Source: SIG673 sp045653945 (GTDB taxonomy: Bacteria; Bacillota; Clostridia; Oscillospirales; CAG-272). Taken from it: a stretch of DNA of 64,000 bases. The translations under genes were made by a program, and so were the position numbers. The notes beneath the pieces are model-generated. The model saw only the letters and a list, made by a program, of their open reading frames with translations. It was not told the origin of the DNA and made no database searches. The DNA is taken from contig JAZOML010000033.1 of NCBI GenBank assembly GCA_045653945.1, positions 24,253 to 88,252 of the forward strand, written 5' to 3'. Positions 41,153 through 50,157 of this stretch are shown here, one piece after another. Positions within the stretch are counted from its first letter, which is position 1. The number at the start of each line of letters is the position of its first letter.

Positions 41153-41182
41153 AAAAGGTTGAGCTAAGGCTCAACCTTCTTT
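41151..41182. terminator. Terminator between the first MATE gene and the DUF4375 gene
   Basis: AAGGTTGAGC / GCTCAACCTT hairpin with TAAG loop and flanking A/T tracts, between convergent genes. Confidence 0.88.
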
Positions 41183-41185
41183 TCG

Positions 41186-41584
41186 TTAATTTAAATTATC
41201 AAGCAATTTCTTTAGCTCTTTTTCAAGCTCTTTTAAAAATTGACGTATTTGCTCATTCCAATCAGAGAATAAATCACCGTATTCAGGTACAAGCTCTTCA
41301 AGAATTTCACATCTTTCCCAGTTATCCTCAGGTGGATAGCCTTCGGGAAATATTGCGCCAAGGCTATCAAGCACAAACGCCGCCTCATCAAGATTAAGAG
41401 AGCTTAAAAGCTCAATCAGGCGCTCGTGGTATGCACCGCAGTCCTCTCGGTAAAATATAGTAATATCCCCGTCATTTACTGCATTTATAAGCGATGCTAA
41501 AAGGAAAATATCCTGTTCTGAATCGGTAAGCTCAAAATAATCCTCGCTACCAGTTTGCATTATTCTTGTAAGAGTTTCGTTCAT
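41186..41584 (-). CDS. DUF4375 (DMP19-like) protein
   Basis: A 132-residue acidic protein. The LTDSEQDIFLLASLINAVNDGDITIFYREDCGAYHERLIELLSSL segment resembles DUF4375/DMP19 domains, alpha-helical proteins of unknown role in most bacteria. I place the start at ATG 41584, after AAGGAGC; it overlaps the stop of the upstream MATE gene by four bases (ATGA). An in-frame ATG at 41665 lies inside that gene. The C-terminus forms a charged amphipathic helix (FLKELEKELKKLLDNL). Confidence 0.7.
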   Translation of the reverse strand: MNETLTRIMQTGSEDYFELTDSEQDIFLLASLINAVNDGDITIFYREDCGAYHERLIELLSSLNLDEAAFVLDSLGAIFPEGYPPEDNWERCEILEELVPEYGDLFSDWNEQIRQFLKELEKELKKLLDNLN

Positions 41585-42957
41585 ATTGTTGCTCCTTGTT
41601 GTTTTTTGAACTTTTTGATAAAAAATATACAGCAAATTGCCAGAGTGATAGCCGTAACACCCCACGTTATCGGATAGCAGAGATAAAGTGTGGTCTGTAC
41701 GGGATTTATCGGGAATATAAGTTTAACCCAAATAATACGCAACAGACAAGCTCCGGAAAGCGATACTATCATTGAAATAAAGGTACGTCCTATAGCTCTC
41801 ATAAATCCTGCGAGGTTATCCATAATACCGCAAAGGAAATATGTGGATAGGATTATTGAAGAGCGGAATACGGCAGCATCTGTAACGAGCGTGGGATTTC
41901 CCTGTTCGGGATTTATAAAGAGCTGTACGAGAATTGGTGTGAGGGCAAGTAGAGTAAAAGAAACAGCCGCTCCAATTACGGTAACCTGCAAAATGGAATA
42001 AATAATAGTTTTTTGTATCCTATCGGTTTTCTTTGCGCCGTGATTTTGACCAACTACGGTTATAACCGCTTGGCTGAAGCTATTCATCACTGTATAAGCA
42101 AAGCCCTCAATAGTGCCGCCGATAGTGTTTCCCGAAATTGTTTCAAGCGGAAAGGTATTAACTGCACTTTGAATAATTATATTTGATATAGAGAATAGTG
42201 AGGACTGAATACCGGAGGGAACACCTAAAAGCAGTATTTTTTTTAGAGATATACGGTCAATCCGAAGCTTTTTAAAGGAAAAAGCATAGCAGTCCTTTGA
42301 TTTAAGCAAAACGCAAATAACTGCAATAGCCGATGCGTATTGCGAAATTACAGTGGCAAGTGCAACACCCTCGACGTCAAGTCCGAAGCAAATAACGAAA
42401 ATAAGATTAAGAATAACGTTCAGTATTCCCGAAAGCGAGAGGATAATAAGAGGGGTTTTTGAGTTACCCCCCGCTCTTAAAATACCTGCGCCAAAATTAT
42501 AAACCGAGGTTGCAGGGATACCAAGACAAATTAAACGGATATAAAGCACTGCATCCTCAAGGATAATCTCGTTTGTGTCCATAAGAATAAGCATCGGCTT
42601 TGAAATAAGAAGTCCGATGGACATAAACAAAAAACCGCATATAACGGAAAATGCAATCGATGTGTGTACTGCAAAGGAAACGTCATTATATTTTTTTGCT
42701 CCGATATGCTGTGCAACAAGAATTGGTGCACCTATTGACAGACCGATAACAATGTTAACAATAAGATTATAAAGGCTGTTGGTTGAGCCAACCGCCGCAA
42801 TTGCGTTTGGATTTGATGAAAAACGTCCTACGACCATATGGTCGGCAGCGTTGTAGAGCAGCTGAAGTATTCCCGTCAGCATTATCGGGATAGTAAATAA
42901 GAATATCCTTGTAAAAAGTGGACCTTCGGTAAAATCCTTTTTTTTAACTGTTTGCAT
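41581..42957 (-). CDS. MATE family efflux transporter (second)
   Basis: A 458-residue MATE protein, twelve helices. FTEGPLFTRIFLFTIPIMLTGILQLLYNAADHMVVGRF is the N-terminal signature and FGAGILRAGGNSKTPL marks the mid-protein family motif. It is only loosely similar to the other MATE gene in the region, so they are not a recent duplication. Operon with the DUF4375 gene. A minus-strand promoter lies about 50-75 nt upstream. Confidence 0.92.
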   Translation of the reverse strand: MQTVKKKDFTEGPLFTRIFLFTIPIMLTGILQLLYNAADHMVVGRFSSNPNAIAAVGSTNSLYNLIVNIVIGLSIGAPILVAQHIGAKKYNDVSFAVHTSIAFSVICGFLFMSIGLLISKPMLILMDTNEIILEDAVLYIRLICLGIPATSVYNFGAGILRAGGNSKTPLIILSLSGILNVILNLIFVICFGLDVEGVALATVISQYASAIAVICVLLKSKDCYAFSFKKLRIDRISLKKILLLGVPSGIQSSLFSISNIIIQSAVNTFPLETISGNTIGGTIEGFAYTVMNSFSQAVITVVGQNHGAKKTDRIQKTIIYSILQVTVIGAAVSFTLLALTPILVQLFINPEQGNPTLVTDAAVFRSSIILSTYFLCGIMDNLAGFMRAIGRTFISMIVSLSGACLLRIIWVKLIFPINPVQTTLYLCYPITWGVTAITLAICCIFFIKKFKKQQGATI

Positions 42958-43005
42958 TTAAAACCTATCTTTCTGAAATGGGCAATAAGTTACTTCTTTA
43001 ATTTC

Positions 43006-43033
43006 ATTATACACCGTTAGAAGAATTTGTCAA
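43006..43033 (-). promoter_or_regulatory. Promoter of the second MATE operon
   Basis: Minus-strand TTGACA (43033-43028), a 16-nt spacer and TATAAT (43011-43006). Confidence 0.7.
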
Positions 43034-43114
43034 TGAATTTTCAAAATTAACTTGCAATATTTTTTATTATATGTTAATATAAATTATAACTTACTTATGC
43101 GAGGAAAAAACGTT

Positions 43115-43906
43115 ATGATTTTTGAAAAAATAAAGCTTGGAAATGCAGACTTGTTTATATATAGGCCCGATGCGGCAATTAACAGACCCGCAATGCTTGT
43201 TATACCCGGCGGAGGATACGGTGCAATATGTACAGAACGCGAGGGAGAGCCGGTTGCTCACACGTTCCTTGCAAAGGGCTACGTGTCCTTTTTACTGCAT
43301 TATTCCATATATCCTAACGCTAAAAATAACACTCCTCTTATTGAGGCAAGTATGGCTATGGCATACATAAGGCGCAATGCTGAAAGATTTGGTGTTGATA
43401 AGAACAAGGTGTACGCAATAGGCTTTTCGGCAGGCGGACATCTCGCCACCTCTCTTGCAACTCTTTGGCACAGAGAGGAAATAGTAAAGGGTGCAGGTAT
43501 TGAATACGGAGAAAATAAACCTGAAGCGGTTATAGCCTGTTATCCCGTTGTTTCTGGAACTAATCACCCTCATTTCGCTTCATTTCAAAACCTTACGGGA
43601 CAGGTAAATCCCACTCCCGAAATGATAGACTATTATAGTCTTGAAAAACACGTTGATAAGCGTTCCTCCCCTGCATTTATAATTCATACGGCAGAGGATA
43701 CCCTTGTACCCGTACAAAACTCAATTTGCCTTGCAAAAGCTTACGCCGATGCAGGAGTTCAGTTTGAATTCCATATATTTCCACACTGCGACCACGGTTT
43801 TGTGCTTGGAAACGACCTTACGCAAAAGCCTGACGGAAGCTTTAACGATCCGCAATACGCAAGATTTGTTGACGATGCAATTTATTTCTTTAAGCATTTA
43901 AAATAA
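43115..43906 (+). CDS. Alpha/beta hydrolase, acetyl-esterase-like (first of tandem pair)
   Basis: A 263-residue esterase-like hydrolase without a signal peptide. Oxyanion-hole segment VIPGGGYGAICTEREGEPVA, nucleophile GFSAGGHLATSLATL, catalytic Asp in IIHTAEDTLVPVQNS and His in FPHCDHGFVLG match the acetyl-xylan or feruloyl esterase-like subgroup (BD-FAE/AXE type). It could deacetylate imported oligosaccharides, fitting the GH51 and lyase genes in this window (inference). I choose ATG 43115 by alignment with its paralogue; GAGGA lies upstream. In-frame ATGs at 43052 and 43097 are less likely. Confidence 0.87.
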   Translation: MIFEKIKLGNADLFIYRPDAAINRPAMLVIPGGGYGAICTEREGEPVAHTFLAKGYVSFLLHYSIYPNAKNNTPLIEASMAMAYIRRNAERFGVDKNKVYAIGFSAGGHLATSLATLWHREEIVKGAGIEYGENKPEAVIACYPVVSGTNHPHFASFQNLTGQVNPTPEMIDYYSLEKHVDKRSSPAFIIHTAEDTLVPVQNSICLAKAYADAGVQFEFHIFPHCDHGFVLGNDLTQKPDGSFNDPQYARFVDDAIYFFKHLK

Positions 43907-43918
43907 GGAGTAAAGATT

Positions 43919-44719
43919 ATGTTTTTTAATAAAATTAAGCTTGGTAACGCCGAGCTCCATATTTATAAGCCCGATATGGCTAAAAATTACCCTGCTATGC
44001 TGGTTATCCCCGGCGGCGGATACGCTCAGGTATGCGCAGACCGAGAGGGTGAGCCTATCGCTATGGCGTATGCGTCAAGAGGCTACGTTTGTGCAGTTCT
44101 TTTTTACTCGGTAGCAAAGGCGCTTCCCGAAAACTGCCCACTTGCTGAGGCAAGTAAGGCGATTGCATATCTTCGCCGAAACAGTGAAGAACTTGGAATT
44201 GACAAAAATAAGGTCTACGCAGTAGGCTTTTCGGCAGGCGGACACCTCTGCGGTTCACTTGCAACCCTATGGCACAAAGATAATATTATTGAAAAGGCAG
44301 GTATAAAGTACGGTGAAAATAAGCCTACGGCAGTAGTTCTTTGCTATCCCGTAATATCCGCTGAAAATATATGCGAGAAGCCACACCTTGGCTCGTTTTA
44401 CAATCTGCTCGGTACAACTGCACTGACAAAAGATGATATTGATGCGTGGTCGCTTGAAAAGCACGTTGACGAGCGTACATCTCCTGCATTTATCATACAT
44501 ACGGCAGAGGATACCGTTGTTCCCGTACAAAATGCAATCGTTATGGCAAACGCCTACGCAAACGCAGGTATTCAGCAGGAGCTTCACATCTACCCACACG
44601 GGCCTCACGGATTTGGACTTGGAAACCGTATAACCGATCAGGGCGACGGCGCTTGGATTGATGAAAAATACGCAAGATGGGTTGATGACAGTATATACTT
44701 TTTTGAACATTTAAAATAA
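43919..44719 (+). CDS. Alpha/beta hydrolase, acetyl-esterase-like (second of tandem pair)
   Basis: A 266-residue paralogue of the preceding gene, highly similar throughout: IPGGGYAQVCADREGEPIA, nucleophile GFSAGGHLCGSLATL, Asp in IIHTAEDTVVPVQNA, and His in YPHGPHGFGLGN. The two lie 12 nt apart and were produced by tandem duplication. Changes near the last catalytic His (HCDHGF versus HGPHGF) suggest different acyl specificities (inference). Cytoplasmic. Followed by a terminator. Confidence 0.88.
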   Translation: MFFNKIKLGNAELHIYKPDMAKNYPAMLVIPGGGYAQVCADREGEPIAMAYASRGYVCAVLFYSVAKALPENCPLAEASKAIAYLRRNSEELGIDKNKVYAVGFSAGGHLCGSLATLWHKDNIIEKAGIKYGENKPTAVVLCYPVISAENICEKPHLGSFYNLLGTTALTKDDIDAWSLEKHVDERTSPAFIIHTAEDTVVPVQNAIVMANAYANAGIQQELHIYPHGPHGFGLGNRITDQGDGAWIDEKYARWVDDSIYFFEHLK

Positions 44720-44751
44720 GATTAAGGGGGCAAAAGCCCCCTTATTTTAAT
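44714..44751. terminator. Terminator between the hydrolase pair and spoVFB
   Basis: TAAGGGGGC / GCCCCCTTA hairpin with AAAA loop, T-rich on both sides, between convergent genes; it overlaps the end of spoVFB. Confidence 0.85.
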
Positions 44752-45305
44752 AATAACGGTTGCAGCTGTTTACCCTGCATAGCCAAATCGAGCGTTTGCT
44801 CTAAAAGAGAAAAATCACTTATCAGTGAGTAGGGCTTTCCCATTGGAGCGTCTTGACCAAACGGCACAAAATAAACGCTTTTTCGTGTTAAAATTGTACC
44901 GATATTTTTCAGATTTCCCGAAAGTGCGTCGTTGGTCGAAATTGCAATTATAAGCGGCCTGTCGCACCTGAGATGAGCCTTAACTGCCATAGTTACCGCA
45001 CCGTCGGTTATACCGTGTGATATTTTTGCAAGGGTGTTTCCCGTACAGGGACAAATAATCATAGCGTCAAGAGGATTTTTAGGGCCGAGAGGCTCGGCGT
45101 CAACAATCGTGCAAATAGGTTCTTTTCCGCATATTTCCGTAAGAGCGCGAAAGGTGTTTTCCGCTTTTCCAAAGCGTGTGTCGGTTGACCTTACCGCCTC
45201 GCTTATTATTGGATATATATCGTGATTTTTTGCAAGATTTTTTAAGGCTTCAAGCGAGTGAGCAACGGTACAAAACGAGCCGCAAAGACAGTAACCGATT
45301 TTCAA
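44742..45305 (-). CDS. spoVFB: Dipicolinate synthase subunit B
   Basis: Flavoprotein-like subunit of dipicolinate synthase, which makes the spore core chelator dipicolinic acid in the mother cell. The 187 residues show the Dfp-type fold (IGYCLCGSFCTVAHSLEALKNL, MIICPCTGNTLAKISHGITDGAVTMAVKAHLR). It overlaps spoVFA by 4 nt and the two form one unit. Its presence is strong evidence for endospore formation. Confidence 0.94.
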   Translation of the reverse strand: MKIGYCLCGSFCTVAHSLEALKNLAKNHDIYPIISEAVRSTDTRFGKAENTFRALTEICGKEPICTIVDAEPLGPKNPLDAMIICPCTGNTLAKISHGITDGAVTMAVKAHLRCDRPLIIAISTNDALSGNLKNIGTILTRKSVYFVPFGQDAPMGKPYSLISDFSLLEQTLDLAMQGKQLQPLLLK

Positions 45306-46168
45306 GGCGTATCACCTCCTACCGCTAATTTATCCCGTATTTCATCGCAAATAATTTTTGCGGCGGTTTCGGGTGCATATTTCCCGGGAAGTGAAAGTGC
45401 CCATATTGCTTTTAGTCCGAGAGTCTTTACCTCAGAAAGGTTTACGCCACCGGGGGCTGAGGCTAGGTCGATTATAAGCGTATTTTTGTTCAAAACGGAA
45501 AGCTCTTGTCTGTCGAGTATCATAGCAGGTACGGTATTGAAAATTACGTTTGAGGTAGCTAACATTTCTTTTATATCCGCTATATTAAATCCTGCCGCTC
45601 CATCGCAATTAGCACAAGCAATCGCCTCGCTACGCCTTGCAAAAACACTTACCTTGCCGCCAAGAGCAATAAGTCTGCGGGTGAGAAGCCTTGCTATACG
45701 CCCATATCCTATCACCGCACTGTGTGAGTCTTGAATATTTATCGGTAGCTCTCGCATTGCGATTTCAATAGCACCCTCAGCAGTACAAAGCGCATTTTTT
45801 ACAAGAAGCGCCTCACTTTTTGCAAAATCGTATACTTCGATTCCTCTTTTGTCAATTTCCAAAAGTAGCTCTTTTTTGAAATTGCCGCCGATTATTTTGC
45901 TTACTCCGAAGCGTGTGAAGGTGTCAAGTAAGTGCAAAATTCGCAGCCGCCCGTCATCACTAGATGAGCTTAAAAACACACCGTCAGGGGAAACAGGTAA
46001 TGGCAAAATTACCACTTTTGCTCCTTCAAGCGCGAATTCAAGCGAGTGGAAATTTTCATAACCCGTTACACCGTAGGCACTAACCGAAAAGCCCTCATTT
46101 GAAAGCTGATTTGCAAGATAACCCTGTCGCCTATCTCCGCCGATTACACATATTTTTATATCTTTCAT
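45302..46168 (-). CDS. spoVFA: Dipicolinate synthase subunit A
   Basis: Dehydrogenase-like subunit of dipicolinate synthase, 288 residues. GGDRRQGYLANQLSNEGFSVSAYGVTGY is the N-terminal family block, and a Rossmann segment SHSAVIGYGRIARLLTRRLIALGGKVSVFARRSEA lies near residue 150. First gene of spoVFA-spoVFB; no dapA or asd gene is adjacent. RBS GAAAGGA lies before ATG 46168. No clear sigma-K promoter was found upstream. Confidence 0.93.
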   Translation of the reverse strand: MKDIKICVIGGDRRQGYLANQLSNEGFSVSAYGVTGYENFHSLEFALEGAKVVILPLPVSPDGVFLSSSSDDGRLRILHLLDTFTRFGVSKIIGGNFKKELLLEIDKRGIEVYDFAKSEALLVKNALCTAEGAIEIAMRELPINIQDSHSAVIGYGRIARLLTRRLIALGGKVSVFARRSEAIACANCDGAAGFNIADIKEMLATSNVIFNTVPAMILDRQELSVLNKNTLIIDLASAPGGVNLSEVKTLGLKAIWALSLPGKYAPETAAKIICDEIRDKLAVGGDTP

Positions 46169-46280
46169 TTTTTATAATTCCTTTCAAGCAGCAATAGTGC
46201 CTTTATTTGAAATTATATGCAACGTTGGGTGTCCTTGACAAAGATAATATGAAGGTGAAATAACAGCAAAAAAATAATTG

Positions 46281-46309
46281 TTGACTTTTGGCATATTTTA
46301 TATTATAAT
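46281..46309 (+). promoter_or_regulatory. Promoter of the plsC-lipid kinase genes
   Basis: TTGACT (46281-46286), a 17-nt spacer and TATAAT (46304-46309), 34 nt before GTG 46344. Confidence 0.8.
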
Positions 46310-46343
46310 AGTATTAAGAAAAATATGTTTTTCGGAGGCAGAC

Positions 46344-47144
46344 GTGATTATAAGAATATATAAGCTGCTTGTTACGGCGGCCATAACCGTTTTGTCGGTA
46401 TTTATTTTTGAAGAGTGCGCACCGTATATTCTTATACCTATTGCACTTGTTGTTGGATACCTTATTTCCAATGTTTTAATTTGGCTGTTTATTATCGGAG
46501 TTGCTTTGATAGCAAGTAAAAATCCGAAAAAGAGCAAAATCAGCCTTTTTTACGGTTCTGTACTTAATGTGGCATTTTCCGAGGTTTGCAAATTTGCAAG
46601 GATGAAAATTAAGGTTACAGGTAAGGAAATTATCCCTGATAAGCCATACCTTCTCGTATGCAATCACCGTTCTAATTTCGATAACTTCGTTATCAGCTCG
46701 GTGATTAAAAATCCCTACCTTGTCTACATATCAAAGCCAGCAAACTTCGATATTCCATTTGCAGGCAGAATAATCACACGTGCGGGATATATGCCGATAG
46801 ATAAGGACGATCCCCGTAAAGCGCTCAAGGCTATTCATAAAGCGGCAGAGATAGTTAAAAACGACGGTGCATACGTTGGAGTTTTCCCTGAGGGAAGAAG
46901 AGTATTTGAAGGTCCGATGGTGCCGTTTAGTGAAGGATGCTTTCTTGTTGCTAAAAAGGCGGCTTGTCCTGTTTTGGTTTGCTCTCTTAAGGGCACTGAG
47001 GAGGTTAAAAAGCGCTTCCCGAGAAAGACCGTTATAAACCTTGATTTCATTACCGTAATCGACGAAGAAACTGTTGCCGCAAAGCGCTCGGGCGATATTT
47101 CCGAAATTGCGTTTAATGCTATTAACGAAAACTTGAACAAATAA
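46344..47144 (+). CDS. plsC: 1-acyl-sn-glycerol-3-phosphate acyltransferase
   Basis: Second acylation of phosphatidic acid synthesis. The HX4D-type box is NHRSNFDNF and the second block FPEGRRVFEGPMVPFSEGCFLVAKKA, both typical of PlsC. Two N-terminal helices (about residues 5-25 and 33-58) anchor it to the membrane. The start is GTG 46344, with GGAGG five bases upstream; an upstream in-frame ATG at 46278 lies on top of the promoter. 267 residues. The lipid kinase gene follows after 27 nt. Confidence 0.88.
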   Translation: MIIRIYKLLVTAAITVLSVFIFEECAPYILIPIALVVGYLISNVLIWLFIIGVALIASKNPKKSKISLFYGSVLNVAFSEVCKFARMKIKVTGKEIIPDKPYLLVCNHRSNFDNFVISSVIKNPYLVYISKPANFDIPFAGRIITRAGYMPIDKDDPRKALKAIHKAAEIVKNDGAYVGVFPEGRRVFEGPMVPFSEGCFLVAKKAACPVLVCSLKGTEEVKKRFPRKTVINLDFITVIDEETVAAKRSGDISEIAFNAINENLNK

Positions 47145-47171
47145 AAAATCAGCGAGAGGAAATCTCATTAT

Positions 47172-48029
47172 ATGAAATACGTACTGTATAATCCCCTTGC
47201 ATCAAATAAAAACGGCGAGGAAAAGGCTCACCGTATAACCGAACAAACACAAAATCCGTACTACACCTTTGTTGATATAACGGCACTATCAAAGGAAGAG
47301 CTTGATAGTATTATAGACGATGCCGAGGAAATAGTTCTTGCAGGTGGCGACGGAACACTAAATAGCTTTGTAAATTTGCTTGATAACAATATCCCTGATA
47401 AGACGATATATTTTTATCCAACAGGCTCAGGTAACGACTTTGTTCGCGACGTAAAAGAAGAAGACAAGGAAGGTTCACTTATAAAGCTAAATAAGTATAT
47501 CAAAGACCTTCCCAAGATAGTAATAAACGGAAAGGCTCACCGATTTATAAACGGTGCAGGCTACGGAGTTGACGGCTTCAGCTGTGCTATGGTTGAAAAG
47601 AAAACCAAGGAGGATGCCTCCAAAAAGTGTAGCTACGTGCTTGAGGCGTTTCTTGGTATTATGTACGCCTACAAGCCCGGTAAGGCTAAAATAACCGTTG
47701 ACGGAGTTACAACCGAATACGAAAATGTTTGGATGATATCCGCAATGAACGGTAGATATTTTGGCGGCGGTGTTATGATTGCCCCCAATCAGGACAGACT
47801 AAACGAGAACCACACTCTTTCAATAGTTGTTGTGTCCACAAAAAGCCGACTTCGTATTTTGCGTGCGTTTCCGAGTATAAAAAAGGGTAAACACCTCAAA
47901 TATACTGATATAGTTACAGTGCTTGAGGGTAAGGAAATTATAGTCGAGGCGGAAAACGCATCCTGCGTTCAAATCGACGGAGAGCCGATAAATGACGTAT
48001 CGGACTATACTGTAAAAACCGAAAAATAA
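47172..48029 (+). CDS. Diacylglycerol/lipid kinase family protein
   Basis: A 285-residue DAGK-catalytic-domain protein of the DgkB/YegS family, which phosphorylates diacylglycerol or related lipids. The nucleotide loop is LAGGDGTLNSFVNLL (about 57-71) and YPTGSGNDFVRDV is the second motif; NGAGYGVDG and MIAPNQDRLNENHTL complete the family pattern. It follows plsC and fits phospholipid recycling. Confidence 0.88.
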   Translation: MKYVLYNPLASNKNGEEKAHRITEQTQNPYYTFVDITALSKEELDSIIDDAEEIVLAGGDGTLNSFVNLLDNNIPDKTIYFYPTGSGNDFVRDVKEEDKEGSLIKLNKYIKDLPKIVINGKAHRFINGAGYGVDGFSCAMVEKKTKEDASKKCSYVLEAFLGIMYAYKPGKAKITVDGVTTEYENVWMISAMNGRYFGGGVMIAPNQDRLNENHTLSIVVVSTKSRLRILRAFPSIKKGKHLKYTDIVTVLEGKEIIVEAENASCVQIDGEPINDVSDYTVKTEK

Positions 48030-48030
48030 T

Positions 48031-48068
48031 AAAAAACGAGCTCGCAAGTGAAGTGAGCTCGTTTTTAC
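48031..48068. terminator. Terminator of the lipid kinase gene
   Basis: AAAAACGAGCTC / GAGCTCGTTTTT hairpin with an 11-nt loop and a T run. Confidence 0.85.
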
Positions 48069-48075
48069 TTTTTGA

Positions 48076-48116
48076 GAAAAAAATAAGAGGCTGAAAATCA
48101 GCCTCTATTTTTTTGT
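48076..48116. terminator. Terminator downstream of the IspH-S1 gene
   Basis: AGAGGCTGA / TCAGCCTCT stem with AAA loop, flanked by A- and T-rich tracts; acts for the minus-strand operon and may also stop the facing one. Confidence 0.85.
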
Positions 48117-48120
48117 TTAA

Positions 48121-50151
48121 TTACTCAGCGTCAGCAGGAGCATCTTCTTCTGCAGGAGCATCTTCCGTAGCAGGAGCTTCTTCTACTATCTCGGGCTCAA
48201 GAAGAGCGCGGATAGAGAGGGAAACCTTTCTCTTTTCGGTGTCGATTTCGATGATCTTAGCATCAACAACGTCGCCAACGTGGAGAACCTCAGCGGGATT
48301 TCCGAGACGCTTGTTAGCAATCTGGGAAATATGAATAAGACCGTCAACACCGTCGATAATCTCTGCAAATGCACCATAGGTCATTATGTTAGCAATCTTA
48401 ACGGAAACAACGTCATCAACGTTGTACTTGGAAACGAAAATATTCCAAGGATTGTTTTCCTCAGTCTTACAGCCGAGAGAAATTCTCTTCTTATCGGGAT
48501 TGAGATCCTTGATGTAAACGGTGAGCTTGTCGCCAACGGAAACAATTTCGGAGGGGTTGGTGAAACGCTTCCAGGAAAGCTCGGTTTTGTGAACCATACC
48601 GTCGATAGGACCAATGTTTACGAATACGCCGTAGCTTGTAATGGACTTGACAGTGCCCTCAAATACCTTACCCTCGCAAAGAGTTGCCCAGAACTCCTCG
48701 ATTTCAGCGTTCTTTGCCTCTCTTGTTACGATAGCGATAGATGCAACAGTACGCTTTTTACCCTCGCCAAGCTCGGTAATCTTGAACTGTTGAACAGTTC
48801 CGAGAAGTGCAGAAACGTCGCCGTCCTTTGCAACTCCTGTTTGAGATGCGGGAACAAAGAATTTGGCGTGAAGTGCGCTAACAACAACACCCTTAACAAC
48901 CTCGTCCTTCTTGATTATCTCAACAACCTTGCCTTCAAGAACAGTGCCGTTCTTGTAAGCTTCTTCAATTTTACCCTTGCTTGCCTTGTTATCAGCCTGC
49001 TTTTTAGAAAGAGTGATAACGCCGTCAGCGTCGTTCTTCTTAACAACAACAGCCTCAACCTCGTCGCCGACCTTAATGCCGTCTTCGTCGTCGTCAAATT
49101 CTTCTGCCTTTATAATGCCGGTGCAGCTGGACTTAAGGTCGATAAGTACCTCTCTGTCGTTAATAGCGAGAACAACTCCCTTTACAATTGCTCCGGTTCT
49201 GGGAAGATTCATTTCACTCTCCGCAAGAAGAGTTGCAAAATCCTCATTTTCGTTTTTGATAATGTCACTCATAGCCTTTATAGCCTCCTCGATTAAACTG
49301 TCAGGTGTTGATGCGCCTGCAGATATTCCTAATTTTGTGTTCGGATGTATGCGTTCCAAAGGAATTTCACTGATTTGCTCAACAAAGAAGGTATTTGGCT
49401 GAATTTTTTTAGATATCTCAAATAACTTGTTGGTGTTAGAGCTTCCTCTGCCGCCGATTATCAGCATTACGTCTGATACTCGAGCGAGCTTTTCGACCTC
49501 GGTTTGTCGCTCTTCCGTAACTCTGCAAATTGTATCATATATTTGCGTATTTGTAAATAGATTTACTAAATAGTTTTGAGTTAGTTTACAGTCTGTTAAT
49601 TTATGTGTTGTTTGAGCAACGCACACGATACGCGTAGCGTCGGTTTTTAGATTTTCGACTTCCTTTTGCGTAGCAAAAATTCCGTATGCGCATTCGCAGT
49701 AGCTTTCAATTGCCTTGACCTCGGGGTGATTTTTGTCGCCCAAAATGACGATGTAGGTATCATCTGGATTGGTTTTACTTTCGGTGCTTACGATGTTGTG
49801 AATTTTTGAAACGCAGGGACAGGTACAATCAACGAAATTAAAGTACGGATTTTTACTTTTGTACTTACTCAGCTTTTCGGTTAACTGCTTTGAAACACCG
49901 TGTGTTCGCAAAATCACAGTAACCTTGCTGTTTTCATTTGCGAGTGCAAAATATTCGTCGATTTCGTCCTCTGTTATCGGAGGGATACCTCTTGCGCGGA
50001 GAGCTTCGACAATTTGCGGATTGTGAACGAAATGACCAAGGGTAACGAGCTTATCCGACGGTCCTCTCAGCGAAATCTGTTCTTCAAGTATTTTATAGGC
50101 TCGCTTAACTCCGAAACAAAAGCCCGAGCCCTTTGCTACCTTAATTTCCAA
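48121..50151 (-). CDS. IspH (HMBPP reductase) fused to ribosomal protein S1
   Basis: A 676-residue fusion typical of Clostridia. Residues about 1-285 are IspH, the [4Fe-4S] enzyme of the last MEP-pathway step: GSGFCFGVKRA with ligand Cys12, CTCPCVSKIH, DTICRVTEERQ and SAGASTPDSLIEE. Residues about 320-645 hold four S1 RNA-binding repeats, the third and fourth canonical (ITSYGVFVNIGPIDGMVHKTEL, IMTYGAFAEIIDGVDGLIHISQI). The last ~25 residues form an acidic Ala/Glu tail. Start is TTG 50151, nine bases after AAGGA, which overlaps the cmk end. Confidence 0.94.
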   Translation of the reverse strand: MEIKVAKGSGFCFGVKRAYKILEEQISLRGPSDKLVTLGHFVHNPQIVEALRARGIPPITEDEIDEYFALANENSKVTVILRTHGVSKQLTEKLSKYKSKNPYFNFVDCTCPCVSKIHNIVSTESKTNPDDTYIVILGDKNHPEVKAIESYCECAYGIFATQKEVENLKTDATRIVCVAQTTHKLTDCKLTQNYLVNLFTNTQIYDTICRVTEERQTEVEKLARVSDVMLIIGGRGSSNTNKLFEISKKIQPNTFFVEQISEIPLERIHPNTKLGISAGASTPDSLIEEAIKAMSDIIKNENEDFATLLAESEMNLPRTGAIVKGVVLAINDREVLIDLKSSCTGIIKAEEFDDDEDGIKVGDEVEAVVVKKNDADGVITLSKKQADNKASKGKIEEAYKNGTVLEGKVVEIIKKDEVVKGVVVSALHAKFFVPASQTGVAKDGDVSALLGTVQQFKITELGEGKKRTVASIAIVTREAKNAEIEEFWATLCEGKVFEGTVKSITSYGVFVNIGPIDGMVHKTELSWKRFTNPSEIVSVGDKLTVYIKDLNPDKKRISLGCKTEENNPWNIFVSKYNVDDVVSVKIANIMTYGAFAEIIDGVDGLIHISQIANKRLGNPAEVLHVGDVVDAKIIEIDTEKRKVSLSIRALLEPEIVEEAPATEDAPAEEDAPADAE

Positions 50152-50157
50152 CTTGAA

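Noticed and set aside
46169..46230. Sigma-K-type promoter for spoVFA
   Set aside because: A CATATAAT element is present but no -35 at the correct distance was found.
49070..49120. Frame break between IspH and S1 parts
   Set aside because: The frame is continuous and this fusion is normal in Clostridia.
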